DNA from: Acidimicrobiales bacterium
GTDB taxonomy: Bacteria > Actinomycetota > Acidimicrobiia > Acidimicrobiales > Iamiaceae
Direction: 5' to 3'
Length of the DNA stretch: 64,000 nucleotides
Assembly (NCBI GenBank): GCA_025463365.1
Contig: JAOBWM010000155.1
Location: 1 to 64,000, forward strand
Shown: in pieces, positions 45,116 through 55,522 of the stretch
How the letters are laid out: every line of letters begins with the position of its first letter
Numbering within the stretch: the stretch's first letter is position 1
Program-made: the position numbers and the translations under genes
Notes under the pieces: model-generated
What the model was told of the DNA's origin: nothing
The model's input: the letters and a program-made list of their open reading frames with translations, nothing else
The model's database searches: none

Positions 45116-46640
45116 CCGCGGCCCGGGCGGCGACGGGGGTGGCGACCATCGGCCAGGGGCGCTCGCGCTCGACGGCGAGGGCGACGTCGAACAGCAGGGC
45201 GTCTTCGTGGTGCGGGGCGAGGACCTGCATGCCGATCGGGAGGCCCTTGACCGGCTCCACGGGGATCGAGACCGCGGGGTTGCCGTACACGTTCGAGATG
45301 ATCGTGAGGGCGCCCATGGTGACCATGTCGGGGAAGCGCTTGGCGGCGAAGTCGATCAGCGCGTTGGGCAGCTTCGGCGCGAACGCCGTGGCCACCCGAG
45401 CCGTGAACAACGCGCCGCGAGCCGCGTACTTGGTGACCGGGCTGGTGCGCACGAGGTCGAGGAGGTCCGTCTCGCTGTTGCTCGTGACGGCATCGGCGGC
45501 GAAGGCCGGGCCCGGGTTGGTGGCGGCGATCACGAAGTCGACCTGGTCGAAGGCGGCCGCCATGGCCTCGTTGGCCTGGACCCGCAGCTCCTCGGCGACC
45601 GCCGCGGTGTTGAGGTTGTACATGGCCTGGGCGAGGAACACGCCGAGGGCGACCTCGTCGGTGAGCTCGTCGGCGCAGCGCGGCCAGCGGTCCCCGAGGA
45701 CGGCGACGAGCGTGGCGAGGTTGCCCATCATCCACTGGGCTGCGAGGTTCGGCAGCTCGATGGACAGGTCGACGATCCGCATGCCGGTATCGGCGGCGAG
45801 GGCCTCGGCACCGGCCCGCACCGACTCCTCGACGCCTGGTTCGAGCGTGACGCCACCGAGGTTCGGGACGATGGCGATGGTCCGACCCTTGAGCTCCTGC
45901 GTTCCGAGGCCGCGCTCCCAGGTGCCGTCGGACGGCAGGGTGGAGGGGTCGTACCGGTCGACGCCGGCGGTCACGTCGAAGTAGCGAGCGGCGTCGCGCA
46001 CCGAGCGCGACAGGTTGCCGTTCACGACCGTGTTGGGCCGCATGAAGGCATGGGGAGCGCGGCTGATGCGGCCGAACGTGCCCTTGAAGCCGAGGAGGCC
46101 GGTGTAACCGGCGGGGATCCGGATGGAGCCGCCACCGTCGCCCCCCGTGGCCAGGCTGAGGAGGCCGCCGGCCACCGCGGCCGAGGAACCGGCCGACGAG
46201 CCGCCGACCGTGCGCCCGTGCTGCCAGGGGTTGTGGGTGATGCCGTTCAGCTTGGTGACGCTGACGTTGAGGCCACCGAACTCCGACGACGTGGTGAGGC
46301 CGACCGGGACCGCGCCGCCTTCCGCCAGGAGCCGGGCGATGTGGTGCGACGTGTGATCCGCGATCTGGTCCTTGAACACGAGTGAGCCGCCCGTGTCGGG
46401 CCAGCCCTCGACGCACTCGAGCTCCTTGATGGCCGTCGGCACCCCACCGAAGGGCAGCGACAGATCGGCCTGCTTGGCCGCGGCGCGCGCCCGCTCGGGG
46501 TCGACGTGGGAGAAGGCGTTGAGGTCCGATGCCTCGATCGCGGCGAGGGTGGCGTCGAGCTCCTCCACCGGCGACCGGTCACCGGCGCGGAACGCGTCGA
46601 CCAGTGAGCACGCGTCGTCTTGCCATGGGGTGTCAGCCAT
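45105..46640 (-). CDS. Amidase signature enzyme
   Basis: A 511-residue amidase with the Ser-Ser-Lys triad: Lys in PTAIKELECVEGWPDTGGS, and the Ser pair in GRTVGGSSAGSSAAVAGGLL, followed by ATGGDGGGSIRIPA. It hydrolyses an amide or ester; the substrate is unknown. ATG 46640 (MADTPWQ) is used rather than the frame start at 46685. It faces the acyl-CoA synthetase, with their 3' ends overlapping, so it could serve the same pathway by supplying a free acid. Confidence 0.92.
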   Translation of the reverse strand: MADTPWQDDACSLVDAFRAGDRSPVEELDATLAAIEASDLNAFSHVDPERARAAAKQADLSLPFGGVPTAIKELECVEGWPDTGGSLVFKDQIADHTSHHIARLLAEGGAVPVGLTTSSEFGGLNVSVTKLNGITHNPWQHGRTVGGSSAGSSAAVAGGLLSLATGGDGGGSIRIPAGYTGLLGFKGTFGRISRAPHAFMRPNTVVNGNLSRSVRDAARYFDVTAGVDRYDPSTLPSDGTWERGLGTQELKGRTIAIVPNLGGVTLEPGVEESVRAGAEALAADTGMRIVDLSIELPNLAAQWMMGNLATLVAVLGDRWPRCADELTDEVALGVFLAQAMYNLNTAAVAEELRVQANEAMAAAFDQVDFVIAATNPGPAFAADAVTSNSETDLLDLVRTSPVTKYAARGALFTARVATAFAPKLPNALIDFAAKRFPDMVTMGALTIISNVYGNPAVSIPVEPVKGLPIGMQVLAPHHEDALLFDVALAVERERPWPMVATPVAARAAATA

Positions 46641-46721
46641 GACCCATCTTCCCCCGAACCACTGACCTCCCGCGAAATCGACCACCGGTCGAATTCGCGG
46701 CGCGTCTCCTGCGCTTGCAGA

Positions 46722-47756
<1,035 letters not shown>

Positions 47757-47846
47757 GGAGATCCTCTGCGAGCACGGGTTGGACGGAAGCCGCGAACCGC
47801 GGCCCGGAGAGGTGCAACGCCCGGTCCGCGCCGATCCTTCCGTCGG

Positions 47847-48830
47847 TCAGCCGGCCGAGCCGTCAGGCTCGCGGATGACCCGGTCCGGGTCCTTGTCGCT
47901 GCGCAGCCCGAGGTAGGAGGGATGGCGGAGGCGCCCGTCGGGGGTCCACTCGCCGAACTCGACCTCGGCCACCAGCTCGGGCCGGACCCACGACAGCTGG
48001 CGGCCCCCGATGACCGTCGGCCGCTCCTCGAACGGGCATTCGTCCACCTCCAACTCGGCGAACCGGGCCCGCAGGCGATCGAGGTCGGCATCGGTGAAGC
48101 CGGTGCCCACGCCGCCGGCGAACAGGAGCGGGTTGCCGGGACGTCCCGGATCGTGCACGCCGACGAGCAGCGACCCGATCGTGTCCGCCCGACGACCCTC
48201 ACCGGACGCCCATCCGCCGATGACGACCTCCTGGCGGCGCCGCACCTTGCACTTCCGCCAGGCCGGCGACCGCCGGCCGGGTTGGTACGTGCTCTCGACC
48301 CGCTTGGCCATCAACCCCTCCAGCCCGTTCGCGGCCGCCGCTGCGAACAGGGCGGCGCCATCGTCCACGACGTGGCCGGGCACGAGGAGGTGGGCGGCCG
48401 GCTCCACGAGGTCGAGCAGCAGGCGGCGGCGATCGGCGTAGGGCACGGTGAAGAGGTCGTTCCCGTCGAGGCGCAGCAGGTCGAAGGCCACGAAGGTGAC
48501 CGGGACCTCCCGCCGCACGTGCGCGACGCGCTCGGCGTGCGAGAGGTGCATCCGGTTCTGGAGCCGGGAGAAGCTCGAGCGGCCGGCCTCGTCGAGCGCC
48601 ACCACCTCGCCGTCGAGCACCGCCCGCCGTCCGCCGACGGCGCCGACCAGCTCGGCGAGCTCGGGGAACCGTTCCTCGGCCGGCGCGCCCCGCGCGCTCC
48701 ATGCCGCCACCTCGCCGCCGTCGACCGCGGCAACGATGCGCATGCCGTCCCACTTCACCTCGAACGCCCACCCCCGGTCGGTGGGGAGGGGCGCGGTGAC
48801 GGCCTTCATGGGTTCGATGAAGGCGTCCAC
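47847..48830 (-). CDS. ATP-dependent DNA ligase, LigD ligase-domain type, stand-alone
   Basis: A 327-residue ligase with the adenylation Lys 26 in FEVKWDGMR, the second motif LDGEVVALDE, EGLMAKRVESTY, the OB-fold WRKCKVRRRQEVVIGGW and a C-terminal LSWVRPELVAEVEFGEWT. These are the LigD ligase-domain motifs; polymerase and phosphoesterase domains are absent. The polymerase domain protein is at 21895-22959, so LigD is split over two loci here. GTG 48830 is used because it falls at the first conserved residues (VDAFIEPMKA). It is divergent from encFtn with 140 bases between. Confidence 0.92.
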   Translation of the reverse strand: MDAFIEPMKAVTAPLPTDRGWAFEVKWDGMRIVAAVDGGEVAAWSARGAPAEERFPELAELVGAVGGRRAVLDGEVVALDEAGRSSFSRLQNRMHLSHAERVAHVRREVPVTFVAFDLLRLDGNDLFTVPYADRRRLLLDLVEPAAHLLVPGHVVDDGAALFAAAAANGLEGLMAKRVESTYQPGRRSPAWRKCKVRRRQEVVIGGWASGEGRRADTIGSLLVGVHDPGRPGNPLLFAGGVGTGFTDADLDRLRARFAELEVDECPFEERPTVIGGRQLSWVRPELVAEVEFGEWTPDGRLRHPSYLGLRSDKDPDRVIREPDGSAG

Positions 48831-48970
48831 GGGTCGACTTCCTACCCGAGTCGGTCCCACGCCGTCCGCGAGCCGGGTCTGGATGTCACCTGGTCGGGGC
48901 AGACCTACGCTTCACCTGTACGTGCGGTCGACCGCGGTGCGTCGGCCGACCTTCACCTCCGAGGAGCGCG

Positions 48971-49384
48971 ATGGCCAGCGAGGGATTCCATGAAGCCATC
49001 GATCGGCTCCGTCCCGAGACGCTCGACCACCACCGGGCGATCAGTTCGGTCATGGAGGAGCTCGAGGCGATCGACTGGTACGACCAGCGCGTCGACGCCA
49101 CCGACGATGCCGAGCTGGCCGCGGTGCTGGCTCACAACCGCGACGAGGAGAAGGAGCACGCGGCGATGACGCTCGAATGGCTCCGCCGCCGCGACGCCAT
49201 GCTCGACAAGCACCTCCGCACCTACCTCTTCACCGAGGGCTCGATCCTGGCCATCGAGGCCGCCGTCGAGCCGGCTGCCGACGATCCATCCCCCGCCGAC
49301 GATCCCTCCCCCGCTGGTCCGTCCCCGACCGGCGACGGCAGCCTCGGCCTCGGCAGCCTTCGCGACGCCGACCCCTCGTTCTGA
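48971..49384 (+). CDS. Encapsulated ferritin (EncFtn) with encapsulin-targeting peptide
   Basis: A 137-residue EncFtn: a short two-helix ferritin that assembles as an annular decamer and oxidises iron inside an encapsulin shell. The ferroxidase residues align with the Rhodospirillum protein with a shift of two: Glu 30 (EELEAIDWY), Tyr 37, Glu 60 and His 63 (NRDEEKEHAAM). A Pro/Asp/Gly-rich linker (about 100-122) leads to the targeting peptide GSLGLGSLRD (123-132) near the C-terminus, with a few extra residues (ADPSF). GAGGAG precedes ATG 48971. The encapsulin gene follows after 28 bases. Confidence 0.95.
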   Translation: MASEGFHEAIDRLRPETLDHHRAISSVMEELEAIDWYDQRVDATDDAELAAVLAHNRDEEKEHAAMTLEWLRRRDAMLDKHLRTYLFTEGSILAIEAAVEPAADDPSPADDPSPAGPSPTGDGSLGLGSLRDADPSF

Positions 49385-49412
49385 TCTCGCCCGACCCTCA
49401 GGAGCTGAACCC

Positions 49413-50219
49413 GTGAACCACCTCTTCCGAGAGCTCGCCCCCGTTTCCGAGGCCGCCTGGTCCGAGATCGATGCCGAGGCCACTCGCACCCTCAAGCACT
49501 TCCTCGCGGCCCGCAAGCTCGTCGACTTCGATGGCCCGCACGGATACGCCAAGTCGTCGATCAGCCTCGGCCGGCTGGAGCCGCTCCCGGCCGGTCCCGG
49601 CGACGAGGTCGTGGCGGCCCGCCGCAAGGTCCTCCCGCTCGTCGAGCTTCGCCGCACCTTCACGCTCGATCGGGCCGAGCTCGACTCGATCGACCGGGGT
49701 GCCTGCGACGCCGACCTCGATCCGGTGGTCGACGCGTGCCGCGCCTTCGCCGTGGCCGAGGACTCCCTCGTCTTCGACGGCTTCGCCGCCGGCGACATGG
49801 TCGGCATCGGCGGGGCGTCGCCCCACGCGCCGATCGCGCTCACCGAGGACTTCAGCCGGTACCCGAACCACGTCGCAGGCGCGGTCGCCACGCTCAAGGC
49901 AGCCGGCATCGACGGCCCCTACGCCATCGCCCTCGGCCCGCGCTGCTATGCGGGCGTGATCGAGACCACCGAGAAGGGTGGCTACCCGCTGCTCCAGCAC
50001 CTCGGACTCATCCTCGGCGGGCCGGTCGTGTGGGCGCCCGCGGTCGACGGTGCCATCGTCGTCAGCCAGCGCGGCGGGGACTTCGAGCTCACCGTCGGCC
50101 AGGACGCATCGATCGGCTACCGGAGCCACGACGCGACCACCGTCACCCTGGAGCTCCAGGAGAGCATCGCCTTCGTGGCCCCGAACCCCGAGGCCGGCAT
50201 CGCGCTTCGCTACCCCTGA
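49413..50219 (+). CDS. Encapsulin shell protein, family 1 (HK97 fold)
   Basis: A 268-residue encapsulin. MNHLFRELAPVSEAAWSEID is the N-terminal helix that receives the cargo peptide. Further family segments are ARKLVDFDGPHGY, RRTFTLDRAELDSIDRGACD, EDSLVFDGFA, YAIALGPRCYAGVIETTEKGGYPLLQHL and the C-terminal ESIAFVAPNPEAGIALRYP. It forms a nanocompartment of probably 60 subunits. GTG 49413 is preceded by CAGGAGC. With EncFtn upstream this is an iron-storage compartment. Confidence 0.96.
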   Translation: MNHLFRELAPVSEAAWSEIDAEATRTLKHFLAARKLVDFDGPHGYAKSSISLGRLEPLPAGPGDEVVAARRKVLPLVELRRTFTLDRAELDSIDRGACDADLDPVVDACRAFAVAEDSLVFDGFAAGDMVGIGGASPHAPIALTEDFSRYPNHVAGAVATLKAAGIDGPYAIALGPRCYAGVIETTEKGGYPLLQHLGLILGGPVVWAPAVDGAIVVSQRGGDFELTVGQDASIGYRSHDATTVTLELQESIAFVAPNPEAGIALRYP

Positions 50220-50341
50220 GGGGTGACGGACGACACCTGACAGGGTGACGGACGACCGTCTGTCGGATCACCGTCAGAGAGACGAACCGGGGTAGTCATG
50301 TTGTGGCCCCGATCTGCCGATGGATGGAGGAGGAGGCCGTC

Positions 50342-50482
50342 ATGATGCTGAGCGCCAACCCGATCACGTCAGCGGTTCGTTCGATGGCGACGTCCCTCTT
50401 CGCCCTGGCCGAGCAGTTCGACGAGGCCGAAGAGGTCTGGGATCCGTTCCTGGACGACGACGACCTGGCCGCCCCTGTCTGA
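50342..50482 (+). CDS. 46-residue acidic protein of unknown function after encapsulin
   Basis: Starts ATGATG at 50342 with a very strong ribosome site (GGAGGAGGAGG at 50325-50335). The peptide begins MMLSANPITSAVRSMATSLF and ends with an acidic stretch (DPFLDDDDLAAP). Such a strong Shine-Dalgarno and a compact amphipathic-plus-acidic layout argue for a real gene, though I know no family. It lies between encapsulin and the bicupin gene. The 120 bases before it contain GTGACGGAC repeats in direct and inverted form that may be an operator or a terminator for encapsulin. Confidence 0.5.
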   Translation: MMLSANPITSAVRSMATSLFALAEQFDEAEEVWDPFLDDDDLAAPV

Positions 50483-50501
50483 CCGGCGCGAGACTGGTGT
50501 C

Positions 50502-51464
50502 GTGAGCGACACCGAGGTTCGTGAGCCCGGTCAGCCGCATCGGGCGCCCGATCCCGATGACCCGCTGACCAGGTCGGCTCGGATCCACGAATACAGCCGC
50601 GCCGCCAACCCTGTGGGGGCGGGCATCACGCCGGCGATCCCCTTGCGGCAGTTCCCGGCTTCCCTGCACGAGGGCCTCACGGAGACGACCATCGTCCCGC
50701 TCGACGTCTCGGACGAGCTCGACGTCGCCGGCCCGGCCACCAGCCCAGCGCTGTGTGCCTCGTTCGTGCGGATCGTGGCGGGCGGGTGGCTCGACACCGC
50801 ACCGGTCGCCACCTCGGAGTTCATCTACGTCCTGACCGGGTCCGGTTCCACGGAGGGCGACGGCCTCCACCTGGCCTGGGGTCGCGGCGACGTCTTCGTC
50901 CTCCCTGCCGGATTGGCCGCTCGCCACCGCGCCGCCCAGGACACCACCTTCTACCGGGTCACCGACGAGCCGCTCCTGCGCCACCTCGGTGTCGTCCCGA
51001 CCGACCGTCGGTTCCCGCCGACCCACTTCCCCGCCGAGTGGCTCGCCGCCGAGCTGGCCCTCGTCGAGGCCGCACCTCACGCCGAGGACCGCAATCGCAT
51101 CAGCGTGTTGCTCGCCACCGCCGAACAGACCCGGACGCTCACCATCACCCACGTGCTGTGGGCCATGTACGGCGTCGTCCCGCCCGGGGCCGTGCAGAAG
51201 CCCCATCGCCACCAGTCCGTCGCCCTCGACCTCATCGTCGACGCGCCACCCGGCTGCTTCACGCTCGTCGGCCGCACGCTCGACGCCGCCGGTGAGATCG
51301 TCGATCCGGTCCGGGTCGACTGGGAGTCCGGCGGCGCCTTCATCACCCCGCCCGGTCTCTGGCACGCCCACCACAACACCTCCTCCGCGCCGGCGTACCT
51401 GCTCCCCGTCCAAGACGCCGGCCTCCACACGCACCTGCGCACCCTCGACATCCGCTTCGCCTGA
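50502..51464 (+). CDS. Bicupin protein (gentisate-dioxygenase-like fold)
   Basis: A 320-residue protein with two cupin modules. The first has EFIYVLTGSGSTEGDGLHLAWGRGDVFVLPAG, a cupin without a full His set. The second has QKPHRHQSVALDLIVDAPPG, then GGAFITPPGLWHAHHN, with His residues in metal-ligand positions. Order and length resemble gentisate 1,2-dioxygenase-like bicupins, but I cannot assign a substrate. GTG 50502 starts 19 bases after the small acidic gene. Confidence 0.85.
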   Translation: MSDTEVREPGQPHRAPDPDDPLTRSARIHEYSRAANPVGAGITPAIPLRQFPASLHEGLTETTIVPLDVSDELDVAGPATSPALCASFVRIVAGGWLDTAPVATSEFIYVLTGSGSTEGDGLHLAWGRGDVFVLPAGLAARHRAAQDTTFYRVTDEPLLRHLGVVPTDRRFPPTHFPAEWLAAELALVEAAPHAEDRNRISVLLATAEQTRTLTITHVLWAMYGVVPPGAVQKPHRHQSVALDLIVDAPPGCFTLVGRTLDAAGEIVDPVRVDWESGGAFITPPGLWHAHHNTSSAPAYLLPVQDAGLHTHLRTLDIRFA

Positions 51465-51600
51465 CTCGCGGGTGGGTTTGCGAGGGCAAGTCGCACGGGT
51501 CGTGCAGATAGCGTGCGAAGTCGGCCCGGCGCAGTGGTGGGCCGGTTCGCAGGACCGCCTCCCGATCGGTCCGCGCCGACCCGTCGAACGAGATGTCTGA

Positions 51601-53337
51601 ATGCTGATCCGCCTGCTCCGAACCTTCCTCGGCCGCTATCGCCGCGACCTGGCGCTCGTCGTGGGCCTCCAAGCCCTCCAGTCGCTGTCGACGCTCTACC
51701 TCCCCAGCCTCAACGCCAGCATCATCGACAAGGGGATCGCGGCGAAGGACACCAACTACATCTGGCACACCGGCGGCGTGATGCTGGGTGTCACGCTCTT
51801 CCAGGTGCTCGCGGCCACGGGCGCGGTGTACTTCGGATCCCGGGCGGCCATGGGCTTCGGGCGTGACGTGCGCAGCGGGCTGTTCCACCAGGTGTCAGGC
51901 TTCTCGGCCCAAGAGGTCAGCACCTTCGGCGCCCCATCGCTGATCACCCGCATCACCAACGACGTCACCCAGGTCCAGATGTTCGTCCTCATGACGTGCA
52001 CCCTCCTGGTGGCGGCGCCGATCACCTGCGTGGGCGGCATCGTGATGGCACTGCGCGAAGACGTCGGCCTGTCGTGGATCCTCACGGTGAGCATCCCGCT
52101 GCTCATCACAGGCGTCGGCCTGGTGGTGTGGCGGATGGTCCCGCAGTTCCGCGTGATGCAGATCCGCATCGACGGCCTGAACCAGGTGCTGCGCGAGCAG
52201 ATCACCGGCATCCGGGTCGTGCGGGCGTTCGTGCGCGAGCCCGCCGAGCGCGAGCGCTTCGCAAAGGTCAACGCCGACGTCACCGAGACCGCCCTACGAG
52301 CGGGCCGCCTCCAGGCCTTCATGTTCCCGATCGTGATGCTCGTGCTCAACGGGTCGAGCGTCGCCGTGCTGTGGTTCGGTGCGTCTCGCATCGACAGCGG
52401 GCACATGCAGGTCGGTGCCCTCATCGCCTTCCTCAGCTACCTCACCCAGATCCTGCTGGCCGTGATGATGGCCACGTTCATGGCCGTGCTCGCACCGCGC
52501 GCCGCGGTCTGCGCCGAGCGGATCAACGAGGTGCTCGACACGCCGTCCTCGGTCCGCAGCCCGGATGCTCCGGTCACCCAGATCGCGGCCAGCGGTTCGC
52601 TCGAGCTCCGCGACGTCGGGTTCCACTACCCGGGCGCCGACCAGCCGATCCTGACCGGGATCGACCTCTTGGCGGTGGCAGGCGAGACCACCGCGATCAT
52701 CGGGAGCACCGGCTCGGGCAAGACCACGCTGCTCAACCTGGTGCCCCGGCTGTTCGACGCCACCTCGGGCACGGTCCTGGTCGACGGCGTCGACGTGCGC
52801 GCGCTCGAGCCCGAGACCCTCTGGAAGCGCATCGGCCTCGTGCCTCAGAAGCCGTACCTGTTCTCGGGCACGGTCGGTTCGAACCTCCGCTTCGCCAACC
52901 CCGATGCCACCGACGACGAGCTGTGGGCGGCCCTCGAGATCGCGCAGGCCGCGGACTTCGTGCGACGGATGCCCGGCGGCCTCGACGCCCGCGTCAGCCA
53001 GGGCGGCTCGAGCGTGTCGGGCGGGCAGCGCCAGCGGCTGGCCATCGCCCGCGCCTTGGTCCGCCGGCCGGAGATCTACCTCTTCGACGATTCGTTCTCC
53101 GCGCTCGACCTGGCCACCGACGCCCGATTGCGTGCCGCCCTCGCGCCACACACCGCGTCGGCCACCGTCGTGATCGTGGCCCAACGGGTGTCCACGATCA
53201 TGGACGCCGATCGGATCATGGTCCTCGAGGACGGCCATGTGGTCGGGGTCGGCACGCACGCCGAGCTGCTCGAGACCTGCCCGACCTACCAGGAGATCGT
53301 CGGCTCGCAGCTGAGCGCCGAGGAGGCGGTCCGATGA
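51601..53337 (+). CDS. ABC exporter subunit 1 (heterodimer, degenerate site)
   Basis: A 578-residue half-transporter: six membrane segments (about 1-310), then a nucleotide-binding domain. Walker A is GSTGSGKTT, Q-loop LVPQKPYLFSGTV, signature VSGGQRQRLAIARAL, Walker B IYLFDDSFSALD. The residue after Walker B is Asp (FDD) instead of the catalytic Glu. This is the degenerate ATP site typical of the TM287-like subunit of heterodimeric type IV exporters. The partner follows with an ATGA overlap. ATG 51601 is preceded by a weak ribosome site (AGATGTCTGA), and some 130 bases before it show no other feature. Confidence 0.93.
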   Translation: MLIRLLRTFLGRYRRDLALVVGLQALQSLSTLYLPSLNASIIDKGIAAKDTNYIWHTGGVMLGVTLFQVLAATGAVYFGSRAAMGFGRDVRSGLFHQVSGFSAQEVSTFGAPSLITRITNDVTQVQMFVLMTCTLLVAAPITCVGGIVMALREDVGLSWILTVSIPLLITGVGLVVWRMVPQFRVMQIRIDGLNQVLREQITGIRVVRAFVREPAERERFAKVNADVTETALRAGRLQAFMFPIVMLVLNGSSVAVLWFGASRIDSGHMQVGALIAFLSYLTQILLAVMMATFMAVLAPRAAVCAERINEVLDTPSSVRSPDAPVTQIAASGSLELRDVGFHYPGADQPILTGIDLLAVAGETTAIIGSTGSGKTTLLNLVPRLFDATSGTVLVDGVDVRALEPETLWKRIGLVPQKPYLFSGTVGSNLRFANPDATDDELWAALEIAQAADFVRRMPGGLDARVSQGGSSVSGGQRQRLAIARALVRRPEIYLFDDSFSALDLATDARLRAALAPHTASATVVIVAQRVSTIMDADRIMVLEDGHVVGVGTHAELLETCPTYQEIVGSQLSAEEAVR

Positions 53338-55361
53338 CCGACGACATCGAACCCGTCGACGGCCCCCAACCGGGTGGCATCCCGGGTCCCCTCGACCTGC
53401 CCGAGCCTGTCGGGGCGACCGGGCCATCCGGTCCGGTCCCGACCGCGCACGCCCATCCACCATCCGTCGACGAGATCGACGAGATCGACGACTTCGACGA
53501 CACGCCCCAGCACAAGCCCGAACCACCGTCGCGGTCGTTCGCCGGCGGCCGCTTCGGTGGTGCCGGGATGCCGGCCGAGAAGGTCGAGGACCTCAAGGGC
53601 TCCACCCGCCGCCTGCTCGCCACCATGAAGCCCGAGCGGATCGGTGCCGTCGGCGTGCTCATCGCCGCCATCGTGAGCGTCGTGCTGTCGGTCATCGGGC
53701 CACGGATCCTCGGCCACGGAACCGATGTGATCGTCAACGGGATCACCGGCAAGACCGACGGCATCCAGTTCGACCAGCTGCGCAACGTGCTGTTGTTCGT
53801 GGTCGGCCTCTACATCGTCTCGGCCGCGTTCTCGTACCTGCAGTCGTACCTGCTCGCGGGCGTGGTCCAGCGGACGATGTACCGGATGCGGTCCGACGTC
53901 GAGGACAAGCTCAACCGCCTCTCGCTCGCTTACGTCGACAGCCAACCCCGCGGCGACCTGCTGAGCCGGGTCACCAACGACATCGACAACATCGCCCAGA
54001 GCCTCCAGCAGACGCTGAGCCAACTGCTCACCTCGACCCTCACCATCATCGGCGTCGTGGTGATGATGTTCGTGATCTCGCCGATCCTGGCGCTGATCGC
54101 GGTCATCACCATCCCGGCATCGCTGCTCCTCGTGAAGTGGGTGACGGCTCGGTCGAAGAAGCGGTTCGTGGCCCAGTGGGCCCACACCGGCGCGCTCAAC
54201 GCGCAGGTCGAGGAGGCCTTCACCGGCCACTCGCTCGTGAAGGTGTTCGGCCAGCAGGGCGCGATCGAGGAGCGGTTCCGCGACAAGAACGAAGAGCTCT
54301 TCGACGCCAGCTTCGGGGCGCAGTTCCTGGCCGGCACGATCCAGCCGGCGATGATGTTCCTCGGCAACCTGAACTTCGTGGCCATCGCCGTGATCGGCGG
54401 ATTGCGGGTGTCGTCGGGGGCCATGTCGCTCGGCGACGTGCAGGCCTTCATCCAGTACTCCCGCCAGTTCACCCAGCCGCTCACCCAGCTGGCCTCGATG
54501 CTCAACGTGTTCCAGTCGGGCATCGCCTCGGCCGAGCGCGTCTTCCAGCTCCTCGACGTCGACGAGCAGGCGCCCGATCCGGCCGAGCCCCAGACCGACG
54601 AACGGCCCGAGGGAAGGGTGGTCTTCGACCACGTCTCGTTCTCCTACGACCCCGCCAACCCGCTCATCCAGGACCTCTCGCTGGTGGCCGAACCGGGCCA
54701 GACGATCGCCATCGTCGGTCCCACCGGCGCCGGCAAGACCACCCTCGTGAACCTGATCATGCGGTTCTACGAGCTCGACTCCGGATCGATCACCCTCGAC
54801 GGCCGCGACATCTCCCAGATGCGCCGCAGCGAGCTCCGGTCCAACGTCGGCATGGTCCTGCAGGACACGTGGCTGTTCGGCGGGACCATCCGCGAGAACA
54901 TCGCCTACGGCAACCTCGACGCCACCGAGGAGCAGATCATGGCGGCGGCGCGCGCGACCTACGTCGACCGCTTCGTGCACTCGCTGCCCGACGGGTACGA
55001 CACGGTGATCGACGACGAGGGCGGCACGGTCAGCGCGGGCGAGAAGCAGCTCCTCACCATCGCCCGCGCCTTCCTCGCCGAACCCACGATCCTGATCCTC
55101 GACGAGGCCACCAGCTCCGTCGACACCCGTACCGAGGTGCTCATCCAGCACGCCATGGCGGCGCTGCGGTCGCACCGCACGAGCTTCGTGATCGCCCATC
55201 GGCTCTCGACGATCCGCGACGCCGACCTCATCTTGGTCATGGAGTCCGGGCGCATCGTCGAACAGGGCAACCACGAGGAGCTCCTGGCTCAAGACGGTGC
55301 CTACCGCCACCTCTACGACGCCCAGTTCGCCGGCCCCGCCGCCGACGAGGTCGCGGTCTAG
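53334..55361 (+). CDS. ABC exporter subunit 2 (heterodimer partner)
   Basis: A 675-residue half-transporter. The first about 90 residues are a charged, low-complexity cytoplasmic extension (including EIDEIDDFDD), followed by six membrane segments and an NBD: GPTGAGKTT, MVLQDTWLFGGTI, signature VSAGEKQLLTIARAF, Walker B ILILDEATSSVD with the catalytic Glu. The signature is SAGEK rather than SGGQ, the usual feature of this subunit type. It has the intact Walker B that the first subunit lacks, so together they give one canonical site and one degenerate site. Cargo unknown; lipids or drugs are typical. Confidence 0.93.
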   Translation: MTDDIEPVDGPQPGGIPGPLDLPEPVGATGPSGPVPTAHAHPPSVDEIDEIDDFDDTPQHKPEPPSRSFAGGRFGGAGMPAEKVEDLKGSTRRLLATMKPERIGAVGVLIAAIVSVVLSVIGPRILGHGTDVIVNGITGKTDGIQFDQLRNVLLFVVGLYIVSAAFSYLQSYLLAGVVQRTMYRMRSDVEDKLNRLSLAYVDSQPRGDLLSRVTNDIDNIAQSLQQTLSQLLTSTLTIIGVVVMMFVISPILALIAVITIPASLLLVKWVTARSKKRFVAQWAHTGALNAQVEEAFTGHSLVKVFGQQGAIEERFRDKNEELFDASFGAQFLAGTIQPAMMFLGNLNFVAIAVIGGLRVSSGAMSLGDVQAFIQYSRQFTQPLTQLASMLNVFQSGIASAERVFQLLDVDEQAPDPAEPQTDERPEGRVVFDHVSFSYDPANPLIQDLSLVAEPGQTIAIVGPTGAGKTTLVNLIMRFYELDSGSITLDGRDISQMRRSELRSNVGMVLQDTWLFGGTIRENIAYGNLDATEEQIMAAARATYVDRFVHSLPDGYDTVIDDEGGTVSAGEKQLLTIARAFLAEPTILILDEATSSVDTRTEVLIQHAMAALRSHRTSFVIAHRLSTIRDADLILVMESGRIVEQGNHEELLAQDGAYRHLYDAQFAGPAADEVAV

Positions 55362-55522
55362 CCCTGAGCGAGCCCGGTCGACGCTCTGACGAGCTGATCT
55401 CGATCCGAGCGGTCGGCGTCACGAACGCGGGCGAACGGTGTCATGCCCAGGAAGGAGTTGCCGGGTCCGGGGGCGAACATGCACCCGCGGGCCCTGCGAC
55501 GCGATGGGAGGTGCACGGCCCG

